DNA of 64,000 nt from Streptomyces ureilyticus (GTDB lineage Bacteria > Actinomycetota > Actinomycetes > Streptomycetales > Streptomycetaceae), in contig NZ_JAAKZX010000007.1 in the NCBI RefSeq assembly GCF_011045025.1, positions 54,022-118,021 on the forward strand, given 5' to 3'. A program made the translations under genes and the position numbers. The notes under the pieces were generated by a model that was not told the origin of the DNA, ran no database searches, and saw only the letters and a list, made by a program, of their open reading frames with translations. Shown piece by piece: positions 9,195-18,564 of the stretch; positions within the stretch are counted from its first letter, which is position 1, and every line of letters begins with the position of its first letter.

Positions 9195-9332
9195 TTGGCG
9201 TGTTCGTCACGCGTACCGCCTCCTGTCACACATGCGCCACTGGGCCTTCCCTGACCTTCGGTGCTCTTGGAACACTCAGCCCGCTCAGGTCCCCCGTTTC
9301 GCGCCACCGTCAGGACAAGAGGTCTCCTGCCC

Positions 9333-11396
9333 ATGTCTGAAGTGAATCGGCGTCGTTTCCTCCAACTCGCAGGCGGCACCGCGGCGTTCACCGCGTTGTC
9401 GGACAGCATCGCCAGGGCCGCGGCCATCCCCGCCGGGTATCGCCACGGCACCATCCAGGACGTCGAGCACATCGTCGTACTGATGCAGGAGAACAGATCC
9501 TTCGACCACTACTTCGGCTCCCTCAGAGGCGTCCGCGGCTTCGGCGATCCACGCCCGGTCACGCTGGAGAGCGGTAAGCCGGTCTGGCACCAGCCGGACG
9601 GCTCCAAGGACCTACTGCCCTTCCACCCGGAGGCCGACGACCTCGGCATGCAGTTCCTGGAAGGCCTGCCGCACAGCTGGCCCGACGGGCAGGCCGCCTA
9701 CAACGGGGGCAAGTACGACAAGTGGGTTCCCGCGAAGGGCACCACGACCATGGCGTATCTGACCCGTGAGGACATCCCCTTCCACTACGCGCTCGCCGAC
9801 ACCTTCACGGTCTGCGACGCGTTCTACTGCTCGTTCATCGGCTCCACGGACCCGAACCGCTACTACATGTGGTCGGGCCACACCGGCAATGACGGCAAGG
9901 GCGGCGGGCCCGTCATGGCCAACGACGAGCTCGGCTACGACTGGACGACCTACCCCGAGCGCCTCGAGAAGGCCGGGATCTCCTGGAAGATCTACCAGGA
10001 CATCGGCGACGGCCTGGACGCGAAGGGCTCCTGGGGCTGGATCCAGGACGCCTACCGCGGCAACTACGGCGACAACTCGCTGCTGTACTTCAACAAGTAC
10101 CGCAACGCCCAGCCCGGCGACCCGCTCTACGACAAGGCCCGCACCGGCACCGACGTCAAGAACGGCGACGGCTACTTCGACCAGCTGAAGGCCGACGTCA
10201 AGGCGGGCAAGCTGCCGCAGATCTCCTGGATCACCGCCCCCGAGGCGTTCTCCGAGCACTCCAACTGGCCCACGAACTACGGCGCCTGGTACATCGCCCA
10301 GGTCCTGGACGCGCTCACCTCCAACCCCGAGGTCTGGTCGAAGACCGCGCTGTTCATCACCTACGACGAGAACGACGGCTTCTTCGACCACGTCCTGCCG
10401 CCGCTGCCGCCGCGGTCCGCCGCACAGGGCAAGTCCACCGTCGACGTCACCCTGGACCTCTTCCCAGGGGACTCCAAATACGTCGCCGGCCCGTATGGCC
10501 TCGGCCCGCGCGTGCCTACGCTGGTCGTCTCGCCCTGGAGCAAGGGCGGTTACGTCTGCTCCGAGACCCTCGACCACACCTCGATCCTCCAGTTCATGGA
10601 GCGCCGCTTCGGAGTGCGCGAGCCGAACATCTCGCCGTGGCGGCGCACCGTCTGCGGCGACCTCACCTCCGCCTTCGACTTCTCCCGCAAGGACAGCAAG
10701 CCGTCCGCCCTGCCGGACACCGACGACTACGAACCGGCCGACCGCGAGCGCCATCCCGACTACAAGCCGGCGGTCCCCGCCGACCCCAGCATGCCGAAGC
10801 AGGAGCGCGGTCTGCGCCCGGCCCGCCCCCTGAAGTACGCGCCGAGGGTGGACGGTTCCGCGGACCCGGCGGCCGGCACGTTCACGCTCACCTTCGCCTC
10901 CGGCAAGAAGGCGGGCGCCTCCTTCCACGTCACCTCCGGCAACCGCACCGACGGCCCGTGGACGTACACCACCGAGGCCGGCAAGAGCGTGTCGGACACC
11001 TGGAACTCCGCGTACTCGAACGGTTCGTACGACCTCACGGTGCACGGGCCGAACGGCTTCCTGCGCACGTTCAAGGGCCCCGGCAAGGCGGCCGGACCGG
11101 AGGTCACCGCGCGGCATGCCGGGGACGACGTGGAGCTGACCTTCACGAACAAGGGCTCAGGCACGGTGACGTTCAAGGTCGGCAACAGCTATGGCGGGCG
11201 GCCCAGGACGTTCAAGGTGCGGCCCGGGGCGACGGTGACGCACACCGTGGATCTGCGGGCGAGCAGGCGCTGGTACGACCTGACCGTCGTCGCCTCCGGC
11301 ACCGACAGCTCGTTCCTGCGGCGCTTCGCCGGACACGTCGAGAACGGGCGGCCGGGGGTCAGCGACCCGGCGTTCGGGGTGGGCAGCGGAATGTGA
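9333..11396 (+). CDS. Tat-exported phosphocholine-specific phospholipase C
   Basis: 687-residue phospholipase C of the phosphoesterase family, which cleaves phosphatidylcholine outside the cell to diacylglycerol and phosphocholine. The ATG at 9333 starts a twin-arginine signal (NRRRFLQLAGG), and the folded enzyme would be exported by Tat. Catalytic-domain motifs are ENRSFDHYFG near residue 52 and TYDENDGFFDHV. After about residue 500 come two tandem DUF756 beta-sandwich repeats (TFTLTFASG... and ...VELTFTNKGSGTVTF), the standard architecture and length of this family. Terminators isolate it upstream, and the next gene is convergent. Phosphate starvation often controls such genes in streptomycetes, but I did not find a convincing PHO box in the short upstream gap. 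Confidence 0.92.
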   Translation: MSEVNRRRFLQLAGGTAAFTALSDSIARAAAIPAGYRHGTIQDVEHIVVLMQENRSFDHYFGSLRGVRGFGDPRPVTLESGKPVWHQPDGSKDLLPFHPEADDLGMQFLEGLPHSWPDGQAAYNGGKYDKWVPAKGTTTMAYLTREDIPFHYALADTFTVCDAFYCSFIGSTDPNRYYMWSGHTGNDGKGGGPVMANDELGYDWTTYPERLEKAGISWKIYQDIGDGLDAKGSWGWIQDAYRGNYGDNSLLYFNKYRNAQPGDPLYDKARTGTDVKNGDGYFDQLKADVKAGKLPQISWITAPEAFSEHSNWPTNYGAWYIAQVLDALTSNPEVWSKTALFITYDENDGFFDHVLPPLPPRSAAQGKSTVDVTLDLFPGDSKYVAGPYGLGPRVPTLVVSPWSKGGYVCSETLDHTSILQFMERRFGVREPNISPWRRTVCGDLTSAFDFSRKDSKPSALPDTDDYEPADRERHPDYKPAVPADPSMPKQERGLRPARPLKYAPRVDGSADPAAGTFTLTFASGKKAGASFHVTSGNRTDGPWTYTTEAGKSVSDTWNSAYSNGSYDLTVHGPNGFLRTFKGPGKAAGPEVTARHAGDDVELTFTNKGSGTVTFKVGNSYGGRPRTFKVRPGATVTHTVDLRASRRWYDLTVVASGTDSSFLRRFAGHVENGRPGVSDPAFGVGSGM

Positions 11397-11424
11397 TCGG
11401 GAAGGGCTGTCGGCCGTACGTCAC

Positions 11425-12387
11425 TCAGAGCGGCGTGAGGTGTCCTGGCGCGGGTCGCCGGGGCACCAACGCCGGTTCGTACGACGCCGATTCGGGGTTC
11501 AGCGCGAGCACCGCGGCGACCGGGTGCTCCTCGGCTTCTTCGGGCTGCTCCGTGGGCAGTTGAGCGGGCTCCGGAACCGGGCGGGACAGCGTCACCACGC
11601 CCCGGGCCGCGAGCGCCGCCCCCGCGAGCGCGAGCAGCACGCCCGCGGCTCCGCCCCGCAGGCCCTCGCCGAGCAGGGCGAGGCCGATGATCGCTGCGGC
11701 CACCGGGTTGGCCAGGGTCACCACCGCGAGGGGTGCGCCGAGGCCGTCGCGGTAGGCGGTCTGTGCCAGCAGGAGTCCGCCCGCCGCGAAGGCCGCGACC
11801 AGCAGGGCGACCACGATCACCTGCACGCTGAGGAGTGGACCTGAGCGGTCGGTCGCGGCCACTGTCACGGTCTGGGTGAGCGCGGAGGCGACACCCGAGG
11901 CGAAGCCGGACGCGGTCGCGTGCCGCAGGCCGGGGCGGGTGCCGGGCCGGCACAGGAGGCCGATCACGGCCGCGGTGGTGCCCGCGACGGCGAGGGCCTC
12001 CGGCGCGCTCAGCACGTCGTCGGGCGCCGGCCCGGAAGCCGTGACGAGCAGCGCGGCGAGCCCGGCCAGGGTGAGCGCCGTACCGCGCCACTCGACGGCA
12101 CTGACCCGCCGCCCCGCCATCCGCGCGCCCAGCGGCACCGCGGCGACCAGGGTGAGCGCGCCGAGCGGTTGGACCAGGGTGAGCGGCCCGTACTTGAGGG
12201 CGGCCACGTGCAGCAGTGCGGCGGACGCGTTGAGCGCGACCGACCACCACCACGCGCCGCTGCCCAGCAAGCGCAGCACACCGGAGTCGGAGTTCCGGGA
12301 GGCCAGCCGCTCCTGGGCCACGGCAGCGGCGGCGTACGCGACGGAGGAGAAGAGGGACAGGACGACGGCGAGGACGGTGGCGTTCAT
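11425..12387 (-). CDS. DMT (EamA/NIPA-like) membrane transporter
   Basis: 320-residue polytopic protein with about nine to ten hydrophobic helices in two homologous halves, each with the glycine/alanine-rich pattern of the drug/metabolite transporter superfamily (ALKYGPLTLVQPLGAL, VVTLANPVAAAIIGLALLGE). The start is the ATG at 12387, inside the stop of the upstream PAP2 gene (ATGA), so the two genes form one coupled operon. The frame is open far upstream, but that region belongs to the PAP2 gene. The substrate cannot be read from sequence. The divergent TetR gene beyond the PAP2 gene is the likely regulator, which fits an efflux role, but this is inference. Confidence 0.82.
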   Translation of the reverse strand: MNATVLAVVLSLFSSVAYAAAAVAQERLASRNSDSGVLRLLGSGAWWWSVALNASAALLHVAALKYGPLTLVQPLGALTLVAAVPLGARMAGRRVSAVEWRGTALTLAGLAALLVTASGPAPDDVLSAPEALAVAGTTAAVIGLLCRPGTRPGLRHATASGFASGVASALTQTVTVAATDRSGPLLSVQVIVVALLVAAFAAGGLLLAQTAYRDGLGAPLAVVTLANPVAAAIIGLALLGEGLRGGAAGVLLALAGAALAARGVVTLSRPVPEPAQLPTEQPEEAEEHPVAAVLALNPESASYEPALVPRRPAPGHLTPL

Positions 12388-13220
12388 CGGACGGCTCCCA
12401 CGAGTTCCGGTGCCTTCGCCGAAGCCACGGGCTTCGAGGGCTCGTTCGCCGTCGTCGTCGGGTGCGGCGAGCGAAGCGAGATGGGGGTCCCCCCGGACGA
12501 AGTCTGGGGGAGTACCACCGCGAGTACGCCGCCCAGCAGTGCCGCCGCCACGGCCGCGTCGAGCCAGTAGTGATTGGCCGTACCGACGATCACCAGCAGG
12601 GTGAGCAGCGGATGCAGCAGCCACAGCCAGCGCCACCGCGACCTGGTGGCGACGATGAGGCCGATCGCCACCATCAGCGCCCACCCGAAGTGCAGCGACG
12701 GCATCGCCGCGAACTGGTTCGACAGTGAGTCCGCCTCCGGCGAGGCCCCGTACACCGTCGGCCCGTACACCTGCCCGGTGTCCACGAGGTCTGCCATGCC
12801 GAGCATCCGCGGCGGGGCGAGCGGGAACGTGAGGTGCACCACCAGGGCGGCGGCGGTGATCGCGGCGAGGGCGCGGCGGGCCCAGACGTAGTGCGTGGGG
12901 CGGCGCAGATACAGCCAGATCAGGAAGGCGGCGGTGGCGGGGAAGTGCACGGTCGCGTAGTAGGTGTTGGCGAGGTGTACGAGGGTGTCGCTGTTAAGGA
13001 GCGCGGACTGTACGGCGCCTTCGCCGGGCAGGTGCAGGGCCCGTTCGAGGTCCCAGACGTGGTCGGCGTTGCGGAAGGCCTCGCCGGTGTGGCCGGTGAC
13101 CAGGAGCCGGCCGAGTTTGTAGACGAGGAAGAGTCCCGCGACGAGCAGGAGTTCGCGGACGAGGGGCGGCCGTCGTATCGCGGTGGCTCCGCCTCTTGCA
13201 GGCTCTGCTAGCGCTGCCAT
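12384..13220 (-). CDS. PAP2-superfamily membrane phosphatase/phosphotransferase
   Basis: 278-residue integral membrane protein of the PAP2 (AUR1/IPC-synthase-like) group. The catalytic triplet can be followed as PLAPPR (first motif region), MPSLHFGWA (central S-H) and GTANHYWLDA (final H with D). It acts on lipid or diphosphate phosphoesters at the membrane. Residues about 237-251 ([15 protein letters not shown]) are encoded by a copy of the structured repeat described separately. They form an unusual hydrophilic tail after the last helix, so the native C-terminus probably ended earlier. It is the first gene of the operon with the DMT transporter, and its ATG at 13220 lies next to the large palindromic operator of the divergent TetR gene. 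Confidence 0.82.
   Translation of the reverse strand: MAALAEPARGGATAIRRPPLVRELLLVAGLFLVYKLGRLLVTGHTGEAFRNADHVWDLERALHLPGEGAVQSALLNSDTLVHLANTYYATVHFPATAAFLIWLYLRRPTHYVWARRALAAITAAALVVHLTFPLAPPRMLGMADLVDTGQVYGPTVYGASPEADSLSNQFAAMPSLHFGWALMVAIGLIVATRSRWRWLWLLHPLLTLLVIVGTANHYWLDAAVAAALLGGVLAVVLPQTSSGGTPISLRSPHPTTTANEPSKPVASAKAPELVGAVR
12467..12512 (+). repeat. Structured GGGGGAG repeat, copy A (inside PAP2 gene)
   Basis: 46-bp unit: a GCGAGCGAAGCGAG leader, ATGGGGGT, then a stem-loop with arms CCCCCCGGAC and GTCTGGGGG around the loop GAA. Copy B in pcaF matches it at 44 of 46 positions, with a compensating change in the stem. It lies in the coding sequence for the C-terminal tail of the PAP2 protein and keeps the frame open. 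Confidence 0.8.
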
Positions 13221-13242
13221 CCCCGGCCCCTTTGCTGTCCAT

Positions 13243-13347
13243 GACTCATCGACTCATCGACTCATCGATACGCAACGGTACCGATACGCCGCCGTACCGA
13301 TACGCCACTGTACCGAAACTGTTCAGTTTCGGTACAGTGGCGTATCG
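13243..13347. promoter_or_regulatory. TetR operator region: 24-bp-arm palindrome plus phased half-sites
   Basis: Between the divergent PAP2 and TetR genes lies a perfect inverted repeat at 13298-13347, with 24-bp arms and the 2-bp spacer TT. Each arm contains the half-site GTACCGAAACTG. On the left the half-site GTACCG recurs at 13278, 13294 and 13310, exactly 16 bp apart. Further left is an 8-bp unit, GACTCATC, repeated three times (13243-13266). This is a textbook layout for an autoregulated TetR-family repressor that also controls the divergent operon. Confidence 0.75.
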
Positions 13348-13445
13348 ATGGACCTACGTCACACTGGAACCGGGCCACGAAGCAGGCCACAGCACAAGCC
13401 ACAGCACAGGCCGCCGGGCCCCGGAGACGAGCGAGGAGAAGAGCC

Positions 13446-14069
13446 ATGACGCCGCAGGCAGCGGACGACCCGGAGATGGTCGTCGCCGCGCGCCGCTCCA
13501 AGCTCACGCCTGAGCGTGAGCGGGAGTTCTTCGATGCCGCGCTCTACCAGATCCGCGAGTGCGGCTATGACGCGCTGAGCATGGAGGGCATCGCCGCCAG
13601 CACCAAGTGCAGCAAGTCCACGCTCTACCGGCAGTGGAAGACGAAGCCCCAGTTCGTGGCGGCGGCGCTGCGCGCCCTGCACTCTCCGCGGCTCGCGGGC
13701 ATCGACACCGGCTCGCTCGCGGGCGATCTGCGCGCCGCGGCACGGGCCGCGGGCGAGCGGTCCGACGACGACACCAAACTGGTACAAGCCCTCGGGCACG
13801 CCGTCATGCAGGACCCGGAACTGCGGTGCGCGCTGCACGACGCGCTCATCGAACCCGAACGCGCGGCCATCGAGGAGATGCTCCAACGCGCCGTCGACCG
13901 CGGCGAGATCGCCGCCGACCAGCCGGCCCTGGAGTTCGTTCCCGCGCAACTGCTCGGCATGATCCGCGTACGCCCGATCCTGGAGGGCCGGTACGCGGAC
14001 GCCGACTATCTTGTCCGGTACGTGGACGCCGCCCTGCTCCCCGCCCTCGGACTGCCGGAGGTCACCTGA
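13446..14069 (+). CDS. TetR-family transcriptional regulator
   Basis: 207 residues. The N-terminal TetR helix-turn-helix is clear at about residues 24-65 (FFDAALYQIRECGYDALSMEGIAA...CSKSTLYRQW), followed by an alpha-helical ligand domain resembling the TetR C-terminal domain group. The ATG at 13446 follows GAGGAGAAG. It probably binds the 24-bp-arm palindrome 100-150 bp upstream, repressing itself and the divergent PAP2-DMT operon. The inducing ligand is unknown. The leader between operator and gene contains a 12-bp tandem duplication (GCCACAGCACAA/G, 13387-13410). Confidence 0.92.
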   Translation: MTPQAADDPEMVVAARRSKLTPEREREFFDAALYQIRECGYDALSMEGIAASTKCSKSTLYRQWKTKPQFVAAALRALHSPRLAGIDTGSLAGDLRAAARAAGERSDDDTKLVQALGHAVMQDPELRCALHDALIEPERAAIEEMLQRAVDRGEIAADQPALEFVPAQLLGMIRVRPILEGRYADADYLVRYVDAALLPALGLPEVT

Positions 14070-14150
14070 GACTCAGGCCGTCGGCTCCGTGGAACGACCG
14101 GACGACGGCCTGTTCGCGCCGCACCGTGGGGACGGGGGCGGCGCGTACCC

Positions 14151-14199
14151 CCGGCCGGGTGGGAGCCTCCTTGAGCGGAGAGGCACCCCACCCGGCCGG
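14151..14199. terminator. Bidirectional terminator between convergent genes
   Basis: Long near-perfect inverted repeat (arms starting CCGGCCGGGTGGG, loop TTGAGC, two unpaired bases in the 3' arm) between the convergent TetR and DUF2510 genes. Confidence 0.8.
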
Positions 14200-14211
14200 A
14201 TCCATGTCAGA

Positions 14212-15216
14212 TCAGACCCGCTCCCCGCTGCCGCCACCGCCCGCGGCCTCCTTGATGCCCTTCGTGATCTCGTCGATCACGGAAAGCTTCGGGGCCTTCT
14301 CGTTGTCGTCGAAGCCGAAGCGGACGATCACGAGCATCTTCGGGTTGGCGGGGGAGGGGAACGCCAGCGACTCGATGTAGCCGTCGTCGCCCTTGCTGGT
14401 GACGACCTTCCAGCGGACCGCGTAGCCCTTCTCGCCCGCCACGGTCACCGCCTTGGAGGCGAGTTCGGTGTTCGAGGTGATCTTGCCGTAGGTCGGGCCG
14501 CCGTATGATTCCTCGGCGTTCTTGGAGATGTCCTCCTTCGCCGCCGCCTCGGCGGTGGTCGCCTTGATCTCCAGGGCCACGGCGGGCAACGAGTTGGCGC
14601 CGCCGCGCACGCACTGCTGAGACGTGTCACCAGGACAGGGATACGGCCCCGTCGACACCGAGGCACCACCGTTCTTCCCGGACTGCCCCGCCCAGCCGTC
14701 GAGCACCGGAATGCTGATGCCGCTCAGCACGTCGGTGGCGTAACCCTCCTCGGTCTGCGGCCGTTCGGGCTGCTCCGGAGCCTGGCTCTCACCGTCGTCC
14801 GGGGCGCGCCGGCCGCCGTCCTCCCCGTCGGGGCCGGGCTGGGTGGGCGCCGGGCGGGCGTTGCTCTGATCGCCGCCGTCCGAGCCGCCGCTCCCGGTCA
14901 ACGCGTACACCCCGCCGCCTATGCCCGCGAGCACCGCCACCGCCGCGGCGATCGCGATGCCTATCCGCAGGCCGCGGCGCGGAGGGCGGGGCGGCATGTC
15001 CGGATAGGCGCCCGGGTACGCCCCCGGATACGCGTCCGGGTACGTCGCCCCGGGGGACGCCGCGTAGGCCGGCGGGCCCCATCCGGCTGCCGCCGCGGCG
15101 GGACGGGTCTGCTCCGTCCACGCCTCTCCGTCCCACCAGCGCTGCTGTGTGGCGGGGCCGCCGTCAGTTGTCTGCCCGGGGTCGGGGTACCAGCCGGGGG
15201 GAGTCACGTGGGTCAT
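14212..15216 (-). CDS. DUF2510 single-pass membrane protein
   Basis: 334 residues. The N-terminus carries the DUF2510 signature (PPGWYPDPG...QQRWWDGEAWTEQTR, residues about 6-38). A proline/tyrosine-rich linker with YPDAYPGAYPGAYPD repeats and one transmembrane helix at about 84-105 follow. Next is a disordered acidic, proline-rich stretch and a C-terminal extracytoplasmic domain of about 170 residues (VLSGISIPVLDGWAG...), conserved-looking but of unknown function. With a cytoplasmic DUF2510 end and an exterior domain it is probably an envelope protein. The ATG at 15216 is the only plausible start. The gene is monocistronic and convergent with the TetR gene. Confidence 0.8.
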   Translation of the reverse strand: MTHVTPPGWYPDPGQTTDGGPATQQRWWDGEAWTEQTRPAAAAAGWGPPAYAASPGATYPDAYPGAYPGAYPDMPPRPPRRGLRIGIAIAAAVAVLAGIGGGVYALTGSGGSDGGDQSNARPAPTQPGPDGEDGGRRAPDDGESQAPEQPERPQTEEGYATDVLSGISIPVLDGWAGQSGKNGGASVSTGPYPCPGDTSQQCVRGGANSLPAVALEIKATTAEAAAKEDISKNAEESYGGPTYGKITSNTELASKAVTVAGEKGYAVRWKVVTSKGDDGYIESLAFPSPANPKMLVIVRFGFDDNEKAPKLSVIDEITKGIKEAAGGGGSGERV

Positions 15217-15488
15217 GGGGACACGGTATGTGGCTCGTGTGAAATCAAGATGAGAGGGTCCCTACCGATTTAGTCTCGCCTCCGGGCACCCCGCCGACTC
15301 CCGCGTACGGACCGCCTGTTGACGGTCGGCGACGTTTGCCGGACCTGGTCGGCGGCCTCGTCCGTCGTCTTGCGTCCGCGGCTGTCACTCGTGACGCCAA
15401 CAGGCGCCCCGACCAGGCGCCATGACGGCTCGGGGAGGACTAGGCTCATGGCCTGTACGTCATTTGGGCGACCTGGGGAGGTAGCGGG

Positions 15489-18134
15489 ATGACGGAGGCT
15501 CCCTTGTGGGAGCGCGACGCGGAACTCTCCGTGATCGCGGAGGCCGTCGACGCGCTGTGCGCCGGTTCGGACGCGGGCAGCGTGCTGGTGTTCAGCGGCG
15601 AGGCGGGCATCGGGAAGACCGCACTGCTCGCCGAGGCCCGCCGGATCGCGTTGGACCGCCACTGCACGGTGTGGTCGGCGCGCGGCGCCGAGACCCTGAC
15701 ATCCGTCCCGTTCAATGTCGTACGGCAGTTGCTGCAGCCCGCACTCGTATCGCTCATGCCGGACGAGGCACGCGAGTACTTCGGCGACTGGTACGACATC
15801 GCCGGACCCGCCCTCGGCATAGCGGAGGCGGGCGAGCGCCAGGCCGATCCGCAGTACGTGTGCGACGGACTGGTCGCGGCGGTGCGCAGGCTCGCCCGGC
15901 GCGAGTGGCCGCTGGTGCTGCTCGTGGACGACGCGCACTGGGCCGACGAGGAGACCCTGCACTGGCTGGCCGCGTTCACCGAACGCCTCGGCGACCTGCC
16001 CGTCCTCGTCGTGGTCGCCCGCCGCCCCACGGCAATCACCGGCGAGAGCGCCCGCCATCTCCACGCGATCGGCGCCAAGTCCCTCCCGACCGCCGCTCTG
16101 CGCGCGCTGACACCGGACGCCACGGCCGGACTCACCCGCGCCACGCTCGGCGAACACGCCGACACCCCGTTCTGCCGGGAGGTGTGGGCGGTCACCGGCG
16201 GCAACGCGTACGAGACCGTGGAACTCCTCGCCAAGGTCCAGGACAGCGCACTCGAACCGGTCGAGGAATCGGCCGGCGAACTGCGCGGACTCAACCAGTC
16301 GGCGCGCGGCAAAGGCCTCGTCGACCGCCTCGAAGGGCTCGGCGTCGACGCCACCCGCTTCGCCTGGGCCGCCGCGATCCTCGGCACCCGGATCACCCTC
16401 GACCTCACGGCCGAACTCGCCGGGATGCCACTGGACGAGGCCGAGCGTTGCGCCGAACTGCTGGGCGCGGCCCGTATCCTCACCGAAGCCGACCGGGCGA
16501 ACGGCGAAGTGGCCGACGGCGAGCTGGAGTTCGTCCATCCGCTGATCGCCGGCGCCGTCTACCGCTCCATCCCGGACGGCCTGCGCACCGCGATGCACGG
16601 CGTGGCCGCCTCAGTCGTCACCGCCTCGGGCCTCGGAGCCGCGGCGGCCTCCCGCCACCTCCTGGAAGTGCACCCGGACGACGACCCCGAACTCGTCGCG
16701 CAGATGCGCGAAGCCGCCCGCGAGCATCTCGCCGTCGGCGCCCCGGAGGCGGCCCGCCGCTGTCTGGAGCGCGCCCTGCTCGAACCGCCGCTCCCCGAGG
16801 TCCACGCGCGCGTGCTCTACGAGTTGGGCTGCGCCACCCTCCTCACCTCACCGGCCACCACGATCCAGCACCTGCGCGAAGCGCTCACCCTGCACGGCCT
16901 CGATCGCGAACTGCGCGTCGACGCCGTCTGCCGTCTCGCCCAGGCGCTCGTCCACAACGACCAGCTGGAGGAGGCCATCCGCACGATCGACGAGGAGGTC
17001 ACCCAGCTCAAGCCGGGCCCCGAGCGGATGCGTCTGCAGGCCGTGCACTACATGTGGGAAGGCCTCCACACCGGCGAGCAGGACGCACCCGGCCGCTCCC
17101 GCCGCCTCGCCGAACTCGTCAAACCGCTCACCGGCCGCGACAACTCCGAGCGCGCCCTGCTCATCCTGCGCGCCTTCGACGCGGCGACCCGCGGCGAGAA
17201 TGCCGAGGAGGTCGTCGAACTGTGCGACCGCGCCCTCGTCAACGGCCGCCTCGCGCCCGGACTCGGCTGGACCGACACCGAGTGGACCTTCGAGCTCCTG
17301 ATGATGCTCGGCCTCTCCTACACGTTCGCGGACCGGCTCGACCGCGCCGAAAGCCTCTTCACCGAGGCCCGGCGCTCGTACGAGATCGCCGGCTGGAGCG
17401 GCGGCCATCTGGCCCTCGCGCTCGCCTACGGCGGCTATGTGCACCGCAGACGGGGCCGCCTCCGCGACGCGGAGGACTTCCTGCGCGAGTCGCTGCGGCT
17501 CGTCGACCGGGTGGGCCGGCGCCTGCCCATGCACTGGTTGGTGGCCTGCATGCTCATCGACACGCTGCTCGCCCGCGGCCACGTAGGCGAGGCGGAGGCC
17601 ATCGCCGAACAGTACGCCTTCGAGCCGCCCCACCCCTCCACGAACGTCACCCCCGACACCCACTCCGTCCGCGGCCGCCTCCTGATCGCCACCGGACGAG
17701 TCGAGGAGGGCGTCAACGAACTGGAGGTCGCCGCCAAGACAGCCGCCTCCCGAGGCGGCCACAACCCTGTGATGGCCCCCTGGGCCGGCGAACTGGCCCG
17801 CGCCCTCGCCGCCTCCGACCCCCGTCGCGCCGCGGACATCGCATCCGAACTCCGAGCCCAGGCCGAACGCTTCGGCACCGACACAGCCATAGGAGAAGCC
17901 CTCCGCTGCGGCGCCGCCCTGGAAACCGGCCACCGAGCAGTCGACTTCCACGCCCGAGCCGTCACCTACCTGGAGTCCTCCCCCTCCTCCTACGAACACG
18001 CCCTGGCCCGCATCGACTACGGCATCGCGTCCCGCTCGGCGTCGGAACTCGAGCACGGCCTGACCCTGGCCGCTTCCTGCGGAGCGGACGGCCTGGTGAC
18101 GAGGGCGCGGGAGGGGCTGGAGAGGCTGCGCTGA
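15489..18134 (+). CDS. LAL-type AAA ATPase/TPR protein lacking the LuxR DNA-binding domain
   Basis: 881 residues with the layout of large LuxR (LAL/MalT-like) regulators. An N-terminal AAA ATPase has Walker A GEAGIGKT (37-44) and Walker B LLVDDAHWAD (D147, D148). Then come a winged-helix-like region and a long TPR-like helical array from about 400 to the end. The usual C-terminal LuxR helix-turn-helix is absent: the protein stops at REGLERLR, where the final helical repeat normally leads into it. I see no HTH motif in the next 430 bp in any frame that would indicate a simple frameshift. It could therefore be an ATP-driven sensor or STAND-type signalling protein acting by protein contact. The gene is alone, with no obvious partner. 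Confidence 0.8.
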   Translation: MTEAPLWERDAELSVIAEAVDALCAGSDAGSVLVFSGEAGIGKTALLAEARRIALDRHCTVWSARGAETLTSVPFNVVRQLLQPALVSLMPDEAREYFGDWYDIAGPALGIAEAGERQADPQYVCDGLVAAVRRLARREWPLVLLVDDAHWADEETLHWLAAFTERLGDLPVLVVVARRPTAITGESARHLHAIGAKSLPTAALRALTPDATAGLTRATLGEHADTPFCREVWAVTGGNAYETVELLAKVQDSALEPVEESAGELRGLNQSARGKGLVDRLEGLGVDATRFAWAAAILGTRITLDLTAELAGMPLDEAERCAELLGAARILTEADRANGEVADGELEFVHPLIAGAVYRSIPDGLRTAMHGVAASVVTASGLGAAAASRHLLEVHPDDDPELVAQMREAAREHLAVGAPEAARRCLERALLEPPLPEVHARVLYELGCATLLTSPATTIQHLREALTLHGLDRELRVDAVCRLAQALVHNDQLEEAIRTIDEEVTQLKPGPERMRLQAVHYMWEGLHTGEQDAPGRSRRLAELVKPLTGRDNSERALLILRAFDAATRGENAEEVVELCDRALVNGRLAPGLGWTDTEWTFELLMMLGLSYTFADRLDRAESLFTEARRSYEIAGWSGGHLALALAYGGYVHRRRGRLRDAEDFLRESLRLVDRVGRRLPMHWLVACMLIDTLLARGHVGEAEAIAEQYAFEPPHPSTNVTPDTHSVRGRLLIATGRVEEGVNELEVAAKTAASRGGHNPVMAPWAGELARALAASDPRRAADIASELRAQAERFGTDTAIGEALRCGAALETGHRAVDFHARAVTYLESSPSSYEHALARIDYGIASRSASELEHGLTLAASCGADGLVTRAREGLERLR

Positions 18135-18564
18135 CCTAGCGCGGTGGCCAACTGATCACACTGGCTGCGCAACGGCGCGTCAGGAATTGGTTCGCTGTCC
18201 GAGGTGATTGCTTCTAGCCTGCGTCGCGTGATGACGGCCATCGAACACGGCCTCCGCAACGCGGGACCCGCACCGAGACCAGGGCCCGAGCAGCCACACC
18301 CGACGGCATCGACGCCGAGCGTGCCCCCGGGAACACCGGCTCGTGTGCCGTCGCCGAGAAACAAGAGGAACGGCCGCCGACCCGCGGGATCACCCTGCCG
18401 ATTTCTTACCTGTTCCGCTTGCTTGGAGTGCACGCCAGGGCCATAGCGTTCAGGGCATGCCGGTATCACCAGGGTCTCGCCGGTGTCCCGGAAGGCTGCC
18501 TGACTGAACCGAACACCCGACGCGTCGACGCAGGATCCCGCACGACCAACGAGAAAGGCGGCAA
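18135..18564. other. 430-bp intergenic region, no gene recognised
   Basis: No convincing coding, RNA or repeat feature was found between the LAL-like gene and the SDR. A weak stem right after the LAL stop (GCGCGGTGGCCA against TGGCTGCGC) may serve as its terminator. The promoter of the SDR gene presumably lies in the second half. Confidence 0.4.

Noticed and set aside
15506..18139. 877-codon frame parallel to the LAL-like gene
   Set aside because: Same-strand shadow, arginine/proline-rich; the neighbouring frame has Walker motifs and a helical array.
18017..18469. Minus-strand frame of 150 codons after the LAL-like gene
   Set aside because: Overlaps the LAL 3' end, has no ribosome site or family resemblance, and composition is not coding-like.
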